DNA from: Ignavibacteriota bacterium
GTDB lineage: Bacteria > Bacteroidota > Ignavibacteria > UBA10030 > SZUA-254
DNA length: 64,000 bases
Direction: 5' to 3'
Assembly: GCA_025358305.1 (NCBI GenBank)
Contig: JANYJZ010000005.1
Span: 62,001-126,000 of the forward strand
In this document: piece after piece, positions 44,499-53,270 of the stretch
How positions within the stretch are numbered: position 1 is the first letter of the stretch
How the letters are laid out: the number at the start of each line of letters is the position of its first letter
The notes under the pieces: model-generated
Database searches by the model: none
What the model was told of the DNA's origin: nothing
The model's input: the letters and a program-made list of their open reading frames with translations, nothing else
Program-made: the position numbers and the translations under genes

Positions 44499-46202
44499 TC
44501 ACTGCTGGACGGCGGCGACGGCGTCGGGGAGGGGGGCGATCTTCGCCGTCGGCTGGATCGTGATGACCTGGTGCTTGAGTTCGTCGATCTGGAGGACCTC
44601 GTTGAGCTCGCGGATGAAGTCGAGACCGTGCTTGTTGAGGAAGTAGACGATGTTGAGTTCGCGTTCCTGGAGGTTCCCGTTGGGGAGGATCGCGTTGGAG
44701 ACCTTTTCCACCTGGCGAAGGGCGGTCTCGTGCTTCCGGGTCTGCGCCTCCATCACTTTTTCCTTGAGTGCGACGAGGTTTGACTCGATCTTCGAGCGGG
44801 AGGTCTCCAGGGCGCCGAGAAGGGTCGGGTCGATGTAGTTGAGCCCGAACTTCATCTCGTTCATCTTGTCGTTGAGGTGCTGGAGCGCCTCGGAGAACAT
44901 CTCGTCGACGTTCACTTCGGATGTCAGTTCGACGACCTTGCGGTTCACGCGATTGATGTCGTCGAAGAACTCAATAAGTTCGAGCTGGAACTTTTCGATG
45001 ATCCGGAGCGACTTTTCCTCGACGATCGTCGCGCTTGCGCGGGGGTAGATCACCGGCATGTCAATCCCAAAATTCTCGTAGACCGGCTTGAGCTGGGCAA
45101 AGTATCCGACCTCCGATGGGCCAGCGACATAGGCGATCGTCGGAAGGAGCGTGTCCTGGCAGATCGGTCGCAGGGCGACGTTCGGACTGAGGAGCTCCGG
45201 CGTGTCTGTCGCGATGGCAAGGAGCTCGTCCTTCTGGATGAAGTGACGGGTGCCTTTCAGGCTGAAGTCCGTCTCCCGGGGCTCGATGAAGTACCGGCCC
45301 CCCTTGTGGTAGAGGAAGAGGTTCATGGCTTTCGTTTTGATCTGTGCGTGGTACCGGCCCTCGAGTTCCGCGCTCCGCTGGATGATGAGCTGTGACACTT
45401 TCGGGAACTCCAGGATCTCCTTCGTGAAGAGAGGCGTGAGGATCTTCTTCAGCCTGCGGTCGTTTGCGGAGATGAACACGAGCCCCTCGTCCGCAAAGAG
45501 CCGATTCATGAACGTCGCGAACGCCGCGTTGAAATTCACCGGCGCCCCGTAGGTCTCCCGGAGAAGCGAGAGCACCTGAGGTTTGAATTCGGAGTGCGAC
45601 AGGGCGTTCTGGACTTGGTCAAGAAACGTGTCGCGGTACGAATCGAGCATGAGCTCACCGACCGGGCCGAGGTTCTTACCCGCCGCTTTTCCGTTCACGA
45701 GATATTCGATCGTCACCGGCCGATGTTCCGTATTGAGCAGACCGACCTTGCTCACTTCCTCCAGATCGTGATCCTCACCCTCCAGCCAGAAGACCGGTAC
45801 GAACCGGTAGTCCGGATAGGCCTTGCGCAGCTGTTTCACGAGCTTGATGGCGGTGATGGTCTTGTAGATCGTATAGATCGGGCCGCCGAGCATACCGACC
45901 TGCTGCCCGGTCACCACGGCGAACGTATTACTCTGTTCCAGGTCCGCGATGTGGCCGAGAGTCAGTGCGGAGCAGTTCCATCGTTGATTCTGCTCCCGGA
46001 GAACTTCGCCGAGGAGCCCCCGGTGGCCGATGCGGGCATTGACTCGGGCTGCGAGGTTCGGCAAGTGCTGCATCGAACGGAAGTCCGAGGCAAAGTACTG
46101 CTGGACCTTGGGAAAATCGAAGAGATAGTCACGGAAGAGGCGGGAGAACCCCCCGGTGGATTCGGAGAAATCTTCGAAATTGACGTACTGTACTTTGGTC
46201 AT
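44499..46202 (-). CDS. bshC: Bacillithiol biosynthesis cysteine-adding enzyme BshC
   Basis: 567 residues, close to the family's usual ~540. BshC is credited with adding cysteine to glucosaminyl-malate, the last step of bacillithiol synthesis. FSRLFRDYLFDFPKVQQYF near the start, ALTLGHIADLEQSNTFAVVTGQQVGMLGGP, TIAYVAGPSEVGYFAQLKPVYENFGIDMP and a long C-terminal coiled coil are all recognisable. bshA and bshB are not in the window. It is divergent from the cytochrome bc operon and has its own TTGCTT-17-TATATT promoter. Confidence 0.93.
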   Translation of the reverse strand: MTKVQYVNFEDFSESTGGFSRLFRDYLFDFPKVQQYFASDFRSMQHLPNLAARVNARIGHRGLLGEVLREQNQRWNCSALTLGHIADLEQSNTFAVVTGQQVGMLGGPIYTIYKTITAIKLVKQLRKAYPDYRFVPVFWLEGEDHDLEEVSKVGLLNTEHRPVTIEYLVNGKAAGKNLGPVGELMLDSYRDTFLDQVQNALSHSEFKPQVLSLLRETYGAPVNFNAAFATFMNRLFADEGLVFISANDRRLKKILTPLFTKEILEFPKVSQLIIQRSAELEGRYHAQIKTKAMNLFLYHKGGRYFIEPRETDFSLKGTRHFIQKDELLAIATDTPELLSPNVALRPICQDTLLPTIAYVAGPSEVGYFAQLKPVYENFGIDMPVIYPRASATIVEEKSLRIIEKFQLELIEFFDDINRVNRKVVELTSEVNVDEMFSEALQHLNDKMNEMKFGLNYIDPTLLGALETSRSKIESNLVALKEKVMEAQTRKHETALRQVEKVSNAILPNGNLQERELNIVYFLNKHGLDFIRELNEVLQIDELKHQVITIQPTAKIAPLPDAVAAVQQ

Positions 46203-46233
46203 GTGTCCAAGGATGGAAGGGAGTATGGGTGAA

Positions 46234-46262
46234 AATATACTCTTTCACACCCACAGAAGCAA
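46234..46262 (-). promoter_or_regulatory. bshC promoter
   Basis: On the minus strand TTGCTT (46262-46257), 17 bp, TATATT (46239-46234). It predicts a leader of about 25 nt before the bshC ATG. Confidence 0.6.
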
Positions 46263-46406
46263 ACTACCGGACGCATCGCCCCGGCGAGGGCTCCGGCACA
46301 GCCGGCGTTGGCCTGCTCTCGCTGCCGTATCGTTTCCACAGGCCTCCGGGCGTTCTGTGCGAGGAGCTCCGTCTCGATATTCGGACGAAATAGTCCATGA
46401 ATTTGA

Positions 46407-46435
46407 TTGACTACGAATTATAATTTGTTTATATT
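46407..46435 (+). promoter_or_regulatory. Promoter of the cytochrome bc operon
   Basis: TTGACT (46407-46412), 17 bp, TATATT (46430-46435), in a markedly AT-rich stretch about 40 bp before the Rieske gene. Confidence 0.65.
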
Positions 46436-46476
46436 TCTTAGTTTTCAATCCAATTTATAACATTTTCAGTCTAGGA

Positions 46477-47154
46477 ATGGATACTCCGAACCAACCGAAC
46501 GTGGATCCAAAACCGGTGATCCCGGCCTCGACCGCGGCTGCTCCGGCATCGCCAGAGAAGCAGGCGGCTCCCGCCGTGAAACCCCCCGCCGCAGCTCCGG
46601 CAAAGCCCGCCGCCGCAGGCGTGAAAAAGCCGAAGCAGGACAAAGCTCCCGAAGATGATCCCGGCATCTGGCGCATAAGCCGGCGGAACTTCTTTTCGAT
46701 CGCGGGCTGGGCCGCATTCTTCGTCTTCATCGCCACGTCGACGATCGCATCGCTCCGCATGATGTTTCCCAGGATCCTCTACGAGCCGCCCTCCGCGTTC
46801 AAGGCGGGCTTTCCTGATGACTATTTGGTCGGAGAGGTAAGCGAGAAGTACAAGGACGAGTTCCGCGTCTGGATCGTCCGGGAGTCGGAAGGATTTTACG
46901 CTCTTTCGGCCATCTGCACGCACCTTGGATGCACGCCGCGGTGGCTCTCGTCGGAGAGCAAGTTCAAGTGTCCCTGTCACGGGAGCGGCTTCCGGATGAG
47001 CGGCATCAATTTCGAAGGCCCGGCTCCGCGTCCGCTCGAACGCCTCAAGATCTCCCTTGCCGATGACGGCCAGCTGCTCATCGACCGCAAGATCAAGTTC
47101 CTCTACGAAAAAGGGGACTGGGCCAAGCCCGATTGCTTCTTGAAGTACAGTTAA
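46477..47154 (+). CDS. petC: Rieske iron-sulfur protein of a quinol:cytochrome c oxidoreductase
   Basis: 225 residues. The N-terminal ~60 residues are Ala/Pro/Lys-rich and cytoplasmic; then SRRNFFSIAGWAAFFVF is a twin-arginine-like motif leading into one transmembrane anchor. The [2Fe-2S] binding loops are CTHLGCTP and CPCHGSGF, with the Cys pair for the stabilising disulfide present. It takes electrons from quinol at the Qo site of cytochrome b. It is the first gene of a four-gene operon, and the long proline/alanine N-extension is unusual. Confidence 0.94.
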   Translation: MDTPNQPNVDPKPVIPASTAAAPASPEKQAAPAVKPPAAAPAKPAAAGVKKPKQDKAPEDDPGIWRISRRNFFSIAGWAAFFVFIATSTIASLRMMFPRILYEPPSAFKAGFPDDYLVGEVSEKYKDEFRVWIVRESEGFYALSAICTHLGCTPRWLSSESKFKCPCHGSGFRMSGINFEGPAPRPLERLKISLADDGQLLIDRKIKFLYEKGDWAKPDCFLKYS

Positions 47155-47182
47155 GGTCTAGCGTAAAACCAGAGGAGAAGGA

Positions 47183-47959
47183 ATGCTCAAGATTCGCGAA
47201 AAGCTTCAGCAGTCGGAAGTCTGGAAGTCCATTTTCCGGCACAACTATCAGGACACCAATCGTAACAGGGCGCTGCAGATCGTGGACAACGTGTTCCTCC
47301 ACCTGCATCCCGTCCGCATCCAGCGCCACGCCACGAACGTCGGGTTCACGTGGGGCATGGGGGGCATCACGTTCCTTCTGTTCATCATCCTCACCATCAC
47401 GGGCGTCATCCTGATGTTCTACTACCGGCCCGCGTCCGAGTACGCGTATGAAGATATGAAGTACCTCATGAACGACGTCGCGTTCGGACCGCTCATCCGA
47501 AACATGCACCGCTGGGCCGCCCACGCGATGGTCATCACCGTCATGCTGCATATGTTTCGGGTCTTCCTGACCGGTTCGTACAAACCCCCGAGACAGTTCA
47601 ACTGGGTCGTCGGAGTGCTCCTCCTCGTCCTGACGCTCCTCCTGAGCTTCACCGGGTACCTGCTGCCGTGGGACCAGCTCGCGATATGGGCTGTGACGGT
47701 CGGGACCAATATGGCGCGAGCGACGCCACTGCTGGGGCATGAGGGCCCGTTCGGCGCGGCACTCGGCATGCGCATCGACAACGACGTCCGTTTCGTGCTC
47801 CTGGGAGGGACCCAGGTCGGCCCGCCGACGCTGTTGCGATTCTATGTCGGCCACTGCATCTTCCTGCCGCTCATCGCTTCGATCTTCATGATCGTCCATT
47901 TCTGGCGGATCCGGAAGGACGGCGGCATCTCCGGCCCCACATCGACAACCAAAGAATAA
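47183..47959 (+). CDS. petB: Cytochrome b N-terminal half (b6-like)
   Basis: 258 residues with four transmembrane helices. The haem-ligating histidines lie in [19 protein letters not shown] and in [20 protein letters not shown]; the latter pair are separated by 14 residues, as in b6 rather than mitochondrial-type cytochrome b. [18 protein letters not shown] and [19 protein letters not shown] are family motifs. The b6 cysteine that binds haem c(n) is not present at the matching place (FTWGMGG). GAGGAGAAGG precedes the start. Confidence 0.94.
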   Translation: MLKIREKLQQSEVWKSIFRHNYQDTNRNRALQIVDNVFLHLHPVRIQRHATNVGFTWGMGGITFLLFIILTITGVILMFYYRPASEYAYEDMKYLMNDVAFGPLIRNMHRWAAHAMVITVMLHMFRVFLTGSYKPPRQFNWVVGVLLLVLTLLLSFTGYLLPWDQLAIWAVTVGTNMARATPLLGHEGPFGAALGMRIDNDVRFVLLGGTQVGPPTLLRFYVGHCIFLPLIASIFMIVHFWRIRKDGGISGPTSTTKE

Positions 47960-47982
47960 TAACAAGAGGATAGACGAGTACG

Positions 47983-48867
47983 ATGCATAATCTCTGGGAA
48001 TTAATCTCGAAGCCGGATAATATCCCGATCGTCGGTTTGCTGTTCTTGGTGATCGGATATACCTGGTGGGCGTTCCACAAGGCGCTGAAGAACGACAGGC
48101 AGGGGTATCTCGACGAGGCGCGACTCAACGAGAAGATCCAGGTGTGGCCGAATCTCGTCCGCGTGGAATTTCTTGCAGCGCTCTTCGTGATGGTCATCCT
48201 GCTGTTCTGGTCATTCCTCATCGATGCGCCGCTTGAGGCGGCCGCCAATCCCACGCTCACGCCGAACCCCTCGAAGGCGCCCTGGTACTTCCTCGGCCTG
48301 CAGGAAATGCTCGTCTACTTCGATCCCTGGATCGCGGGCGTCGTCATGCCGAGCATCATCATCGTCGGCCTCATGGCGATCCCGTACATCGACGTGAACG
48401 AGAAGGGGAACGGATACTATACGTTCAAGGAGCGCAAGTTCGCGATCATCACTTACTGCGTCGGCTTTCTCATTCTCTGGGTCGCACTCATTATCCTCGG
48501 GACGTTCTGGCGCGGTCCTGGTTGGTACTTCTTCTTCCCATGGCAGGAATGGGACACGCACCGCGTCGTCGCTTTGACGAACGTCGACTTTACCGAACTC
48601 TTCGGCATCCACACGCGCTTCGCGGACAACAGCCTTAATCCGCTCGCGGTGGCCATCGGGACGATCATCATCCTGGGATACTACTCGCTGGCCGGCCTGT
48701 TCTGGCTCAAACGGAAAAATACCGAGATCTTGAAGAAGCTCGGTTTTGCGAAGTACAACATCACCGCGTTCCTCTTCCTGACGATGGCCGCCCTTCCGAT
48801 CAAGATGTTCCTGCGGATCGGCTTCAACGTCAAGTACATCTTGGTGACACCCTGGTTTAACATTTAA
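47983..48867 (+). CDS. Cytochrome b C-terminal half (subunit IV-like)
   Basis: 294 residues with about six hydrophobic helices, more than the three of b6f subunit IV. The Qo-site motif usually written PEWY reads KAPWYFLGLQEML, so the glutamate is replaced by alanine. This variant occurs, to my knowledge, in other bacterial multihaem bc complexes. DVNEKGNGYYTFKERKFA follows. It is 23 bp after the N-terminal half, and together they form the membrane core that oxidises menaquinol. Confidence 0.9.
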   Translation: MHNLWELISKPDNIPIVGLLFLVIGYTWWAFHKALKNDRQGYLDEARLNEKIQVWPNLVRVEFLAALFVMVILLFWSFLIDAPLEAAANPTLTPNPSKAPWYFLGLQEMLVYFDPWIAGVVMPSIIIVGLMAIPYIDVNEKGNGYYTFKERKFAIITYCVGFLILWVALIILGTFWRGPGWYFFFPWQEWDTHRVVALTNVDFTELFGIHTRFADNSLNPLAVAIGTIIILGYYSLAGLFWLKRKNTEILKKLGFAKYNITAFLFLTMAALPIKMFLRIGFNVKYILVTPWFNI

Positions 48868-48891
48868 CACTTTGAACTCTCAGCGCTCCCT

Positions 48892-51477
48892 ATGAAAGGT
48901 TTGTTCGACATCTTCACCAAACGGGCGGATACGCCCATCGAATCCCGTGACTACGGGAAGCTCTACCTCATCCTTTCCGGTATCCTCTTCATCGGCACGA
49001 TGTGGGCGGTCGTCGACGAGATCTCGACCCGACGCCCCTGGAAGGAGTACGAGAAACAGTACTTCGACCTGAGCGCCGCACGCTGGCAGGACAAGCTCAA
49101 GGAGTCGCAGGCGTCATTCGACACCACGGCCGAGCAAGCCGCCAAAACGGCTGTGCAGGAAGCGGAAGCGAAACTCGCGTCCGACGACGCTGTGAGGATC
49201 CAGAAAGAGATCAACGGGATCGACGAGGAACTACTCAGCGCGAACAGAAAATTCACCTTCGCCAAGAGCCTCGGGGACGAAGCGTACTACTTCTGGAAGA
49301 AATCGATTCACGAAGGCAAGGAAGATGAAGCCTACAAGAAGACGCTCCGTGAGCACGAGGGGGAGATGGCGAAAGCAAACCTCGTCGTCGAGGGCCTCAA
49401 CGCCCGCCACGACTCGCTCTCGAAGATCCTGAACGGGTTCCGCGCCGCGGTGAAAGAGACGCGCACCAAACAGAAGGAACTCTATGCCCAGATCGATCTT
49501 GCAACTTCGAAGATCGAGAAGGCGCAGACCTCGCCCATCCTCATCCGTCAGGTCATGATGAACGGTTTCGACCGTTCCAATTTCGGGATACCGAAGGCGC
49601 GCATCGACCGCTGCCAGACCTGCCACGCAGGATGGAAGGACGATATGATGGCGGACGCGCCTCAGCCGTTCACGAAGCATCCTTTTCCGGAACTCCTGAA
49701 GATCCACGACCCCGAGATCTACGGCTGCACGACCTGCCACCGAGGCCAGGGCCCCGCCCTCACCGCAGGGATGGCGCACGGCGACGGCGACCCGTATTGG
49801 GACTGGCCGATGTTGAAGGGGAAGGAAGTCTACGCTTCCTGCAACGGCTGCCACCAGAATCAGCTCTACGTCAAGAACGGCGACCAGCTCAACCGGGCGA
49901 AACAGACGCTCTCGGAGGCGGGATGCTTCGGCTGCCACGAGATCAAGGGATTTCTCGAAATCCCGAAGATCGGACCTGAGATCAACAACATGTCGGCGAA
50001 GGCGAAGCCGGACTGGATCTTCCGCTGGGTCAGGAATCCGAAGGACTACAATCCGCACACGCGAATGCCGAACTTCCGCTTCACCGACGATCAGTCCGAA
50101 GCGATCACCGCCTACCTCGTGAAGATCAGCAAGGACGAGCCGTACCGGCCGCAGAAGGGCATCGCCGGAAACGGCAATCCGGAACGTGGGAAGGCGCTCT
50201 TCGAGTCTGTCGGCTGTAAGGGATGCCATGTGGCGGGCACGGACACGCGCATGCGCGATGCGCGGGGATTCAGCTACGACATCGCGCCCGAGCTCACCCG
50301 CGCGGGAAGCAAGCTTGACCCCGACTGGGCATACGAGTGGATCAAGAACCCCCGTCAGTTCCGCCCGACTACGAGGATGCCGAGTCTCCGTCTGAGCGAT
50401 CAGGATGCGCATGATATCATCTCGTACCTCATGACCTTCCATGACGACAGGAAATTCGAACAGAAATCGCTCGCGCTCGATTCTCCGGACCTCATCAAGA
50501 AGGGTGACAAACTCATCCGCGAATACGGATGCGCTGGCTGCCACTCGATCAAGGGGATGGAAAAGGAGAGCCGCGTCAGCGTTGCGCTGACGAATATCGG
50601 CCGCAAGCGTGTCGACGAGATCGACTTCGGGGATACGAAGGTCCCCCATACCTGGGACGATTGGATCTTTGGCAAGCTCAAGGATTCGCGCCAGTACGCG
50701 ACGGAGAGGATCGCATCGAAGATGCCGGTCTTCGCCTTTGCTGACAGCGAGATCGTCGTCCTGCGTACGCTTCTCCGGGGACTGGTCAAGGAAGGCCCCG
50801 AAGAACCGTACCAGCAGAAGTACGATAAACGCCTGCAGTCCATCGAGGCCGGCCGCGTCCTCACGCAGTACTACAATTGCATCAACTGCCATCAGATCGA
50901 GGAGATCGGCGGCTATGTGAAGGCGACACTCGACGATGAGGGGATGGCGCCTCCATATCTCTATCCCGAAGGCTCAAAAGTGCAGGAATCGTGGCTCCAC
51001 GACTTCCTCAAAGCGCCTGCGCCCATTCGTCCATGGCTGAATTTGCGGATGCCGACGTTCCAATTGACCGACGCCGAGATCACCATCATTTCCAGGTACT
51101 TCCTCGCGCTCCACAACAAGGAACTGGAACTGCGTGACTACCAGGCGATCGCGCTTGAATCGAAACACGTGACTGTCGGTAAGAGCCTGTTCACGGACCT
51201 CCAGTGCCTCAGTTGCCACTACACCGGCACGATCCCGGCCGGCAAGGGGCCCGGCGATCTCGCGCCGAACCTCGCCATGGCTCGGACGCGCCTGAAGCCG
51301 GAATGGATCTCTTCTTGGATCGGGAAACCCGATTCCGTCCAGCCCGGCACGCGCATGCCGAGCTTCTATCCTGATCTCAACGACAAGTCGCCCTATTCGG
51401 AAGAGTTCAACGCCGACGCCAGAGAGCAGATCAAGGCGATCCGGGACTACGTCGTCTCGATCGGCAAGAACAAGTAA
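48892..51477 (+). CDS. Octahaem c-type cytochrome subunit of the bc complex
   Basis: 861 residues. An N-terminal transmembrane helix (YLILSGILFIGTMWAVVDE, about 23-41) is followed by a periplasmic coiled coil (about 45-215). Eight CxxCH motifs occur at about residues 241 (CQTCH), 279 (CTTCH), 317 (CNGCH), 345 (CFGCH), 442 (CKGCH), 547 (CAGCH), 663 (CINCH) and 772 (CLSCH). The last four lie in repeated mono-haem cytochrome c-like modules, each with a downstream Met (for example TRMPSLRLSD, TRMPSF). It probably replaces cytochrome c1 and carries electrons to soluble or terminal-oxidase partners. A terminator follows. Confidence 0.9.
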   Translation: MKGLFDIFTKRADTPIESRDYGKLYLILSGILFIGTMWAVVDEISTRRPWKEYEKQYFDLSAARWQDKLKESQASFDTTAEQAAKTAVQEAEAKLASDDAVRIQKEINGIDEELLSANRKFTFAKSLGDEAYYFWKKSIHEGKEDEAYKKTLREHEGEMAKANLVVEGLNARHDSLSKILNGFRAAVKETRTKQKELYAQIDLATSKIEKAQTSPILIRQVMMNGFDRSNFGIPKARIDRCQTCHAGWKDDMMADAPQPFTKHPFPELLKIHDPEIYGCTTCHRGQGPALTAGMAHGDGDPYWDWPMLKGKEVYASCNGCHQNQLYVKNGDQLNRAKQTLSEAGCFGCHEIKGFLEIPKIGPEINNMSAKAKPDWIFRWVRNPKDYNPHTRMPNFRFTDDQSEAITAYLVKISKDEPYRPQKGIAGNGNPERGKALFESVGCKGCHVAGTDTRMRDARGFSYDIAPELTRAGSKLDPDWAYEWIKNPRQFRPTTRMPSLRLSDQDAHDIISYLMTFHDDRKFEQKSLALDSPDLIKKGDKLIREYGCAGCHSIKGMEKESRVSVALTNIGRKRVDEIDFGDTKVPHTWDDWIFGKLKDSRQYATERIASKMPVFAFADSEIVVLRTLLRGLVKEGPEEPYQQKYDKRLQSIEAGRVLTQYYNCINCHQIEEIGGYVKATLDDEGMAPPYLYPEGSKVQESWLHDFLKAPAPIRPWLNLRMPTFQLTDAEITIISRYFLALHNKELELRDYQAIALESKHVTVGKSLFTDLQCLSCHYTGTIPAGKGPGDLAPNLAMARTRLKPEWISSWIGKPDSVQPGTRMPSFYPDLNDKSPYSEEFNADAREQIKAIRDYVVSIGKNK

Positions 51478-51495
51478 ATTCCATTCGGTACGGAA

Positions 51496-51525
51496 GACAA
51501 AAGCCCTCGGAAGAGGGCTTTTGTC
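51496..51525. terminator. Bidirectional terminator after cytochrome operon
   Basis: Perfect 13-bp stem GACAAAAGCCCTC / GAGGGCTTTTGTC with loop GGAA, between convergent genes. The T/A-rich arms let it work on both strands. Confidence 0.9.
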
Positions 51526-51550
51526 GTTTAGAATGTCGCCGAGGTGCGGA

Positions 51551-52390
51551 TCAGTGAGGTCCGATCGCCGCTATGGTTGCGCCGAGGAGGTCCGCGAACC
51601 GCTGCTTGACCATGTTCGCCACGTCCGTCACTTCCGCGTGGGAGAGCTTCTCCGGCAGCATCCCCGTGGCGAGGTTGGTGATGCACGAGAAGCCCGCCAC
51701 CCTCATGCCGAGCGATGCTGCGAGCGTCGCCTCGTTCACCGTCGACATGCCGACTGCGTCCGCTCCGATCTGCCGCGCCATCCGGATCTCGGCGGCGGTC
51801 TCATATGAGGGGCCCTTCAACCCAAGGTAGACCCCGCGTTTCAGAGGGATCCCGGCCGCTTTGGCACTGCGCACGATCGTACCGATCAATGCTGCATCAT
51901 AGCAGCTTGGGCCGCCTCTTCCGCCGCCCGGAGACGCAAGTGGCGTCTCGAACGTGAGATTGATCTGGTCCTCGATGAGCATGAGGTCACCGGGCGCAAA
52001 GCGCGTATTGACGCCGCCGGCTGCATTCGTGGCAATGAGCGTACGGATCCCGAGGGCATGGGCGACGCGGATGGGGTAGAGGACCGTCTCGAGAGATCCG
52101 GATTCGTAGTAATGCACCCTCCCCTGGAATGCAAGGACCGAGATGCGGCCGATCATGCCGGCGATGATCCGGCCCTGATGGCCGAAGACGGTGGATCGGG
52201 GATAGTGGGGGATCTCCTTCGTCGGAATGGCGTCGGCGTGGATAAAGCTTTCCGCAAAATCACCGAGTCCCGATCCGAGGATCACCGCGATGGCCGGCCG
52301 GACGCTGATGCGTTCGGAGATATACTGCGTCGTCTGACGCAGGCGCGCCGCTGCGGTTCCGGATCGGCGGTGTGGATCACTCTTTTTCAT
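51551..52390 (-). CDS. punA: Purine nucleoside phosphorylase
   Basis: 279 residues. It cleaves purine (deoxy)nucleosides with phosphate to base and (deoxy)ribose 1-phosphate. The trimeric PNP/MTAP-family motifs are visible: AVILGSGLGDF (phosphate site), GHQGRIIAG, FQGRVHYYES, TNAAGGVNTRFAPGDLMLIEDQINLT and GLKGPSYETAAEIRMARQIGADAVGMSTVNEA. It is the last gene of a nucleoside-uptake operon and overlaps the upstream permease stop by 14 bp. Confidence 0.95.
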   Translation of the reverse strand: MKKSDPHRRSGTAAARLRQTTQYISERISVRPAIAVILGSGLGDFAESFIHADAIPTKEIPHYPRSTVFGHQGRIIAGMIGRISVLAFQGRVHYYESGSLETVLYPIRVAHALGIRTLIATNAAGGVNTRFAPGDLMLIEDQINLTFETPLASPGGGRGGPSCYDAALIGTIVRSAKAAGIPLKRGVYLGLKGPSYETAAEIRMARQIGADAVGMSTVNEATLAASLGMRVAGFSCITNLATGMLPEKLSHAEVTDVANMVKQRFADLLGATIAAIGPH

Positions 52391-53270
52391 AGGGTACTCC
52401 GTCAGCGGCAGGGGGGGTCGCCCGGCCGATAAAGCCCGCCAGCACGACGATCGTCGCGACGTAGGGGATCATCTGGATGAACTGGATGTATTCGGTGCCG
52501 CCCTGGAGCTGGATGACGAGACTCTCGGCAAACCCGAAGAGGAGCGCGGCGCTCGCCGCGCCGACGGGGTTCCACTTGCCGATGATCATGGCCGCAAGAG
52601 CGATGAACCCGCGCCCCGCGGACATTCCATCGGTGAAACTGTGCTGATCGATCGCCAACCAGGCACCGCCCAGCCCGGTAAGCGCGCCGCTGATGAGCAC
52701 GCCCACGTGGCGGATCCTTGCGACGTTCACGCCGAGCGTGTCGGCGGCCTGCGGGTTCTCACCGACGGAGCGTAGACGCAGCCCGAATCTCGACCAAAAC
52801 AAGATGAAGTGCGAGAATATCGCGATCGCGATCGTCCCAAGGATGAACGGGTTATTCAGGATGGGGACGTCCGGAAGGAAAGTCCAGCCCTCCATGCCGA
52901 CGATCCTTGCGGAGTTACTTGAACTATGAAAGATGATCTGGCAGGAAAATTTCGTCGCGCCCAGGGCCAGGAGGTTGATGGCGATGCCGCTGACGATCTG
53001 GTCCGCCTTGAACGTGATGGAGATGATGCCATGGAGGAATGCGACGCCGATCCCGGCGATGATCCCCGCGGCGATGCCGGCGGCCGGGCTTCCCGTATAG
53101 TAGATCGCCGTCGTCGTGGCGAAGGCGGAGACGAGAAGGATCCCCTCGAGCGCAATATTGACGACGCCGCCTCGCTCGCTGAAGGACGCGCCGAGCGCCG
53201 GGAGGGCGTACGGAATGGAGATCCGTAAGGTCTGGGCGAGGAATGCCACCGTCAAGAACGACTCAGACAT
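52377..53270 (-). CDS. Nucleoside ABC transporter permease (second)
   Basis: 297 residues, about eight transmembrane helices. The N-terminal region with LPALGASFSERGGVVNIALEGILL is the signature of the BPD_transp_2-type permeases such as NupQ/YufQ. GENPQAADTLGVNVARIRHVGVLISGALTGLGGAWL is the coupling-helix region. It overlaps the first permease by eight bases. With the binding lipoprotein, ATPase and other permease it forms a BMP-type nucleoside importer. Confidence 0.92.
   Translation of the reverse strand: MSESFLTVAFLAQTLRISIPYALPALGASFSERGGVVNIALEGILLVSAFATTTAIYYTGSPAAGIAAGIIAGIGVAFLHGIISITFKADQIVSGIAINLLALGATKFSCQIIFHSSSNSARIVGMEGWTFLPDVPILNNPFILGTIAIAIFSHFILFWSRFGLRLRSVGENPQAADTLGVNVARIRHVGVLISGALTGLGGAWLAIDQHSFTDGMSAGRGFIALAAMIIGKWNPVGAASAALLFGFAESLVIQLQGGTEYIQFIQMIPYVATIVVLAGFIGRATPPAADGVPYEKE

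Noticed and set aside
46245-46448. 67-codon minus-strand ORF between bshC and the Rieske gene
   Set aside because: No ribosome site and it overlaps both divergent promoters.
49231-50892. 553-codon minus-strand ORF opposite the octahaem cytochrome
   Set aside because: Antisense to a gene with eight intact CxxCH motifs; no domain recognised.
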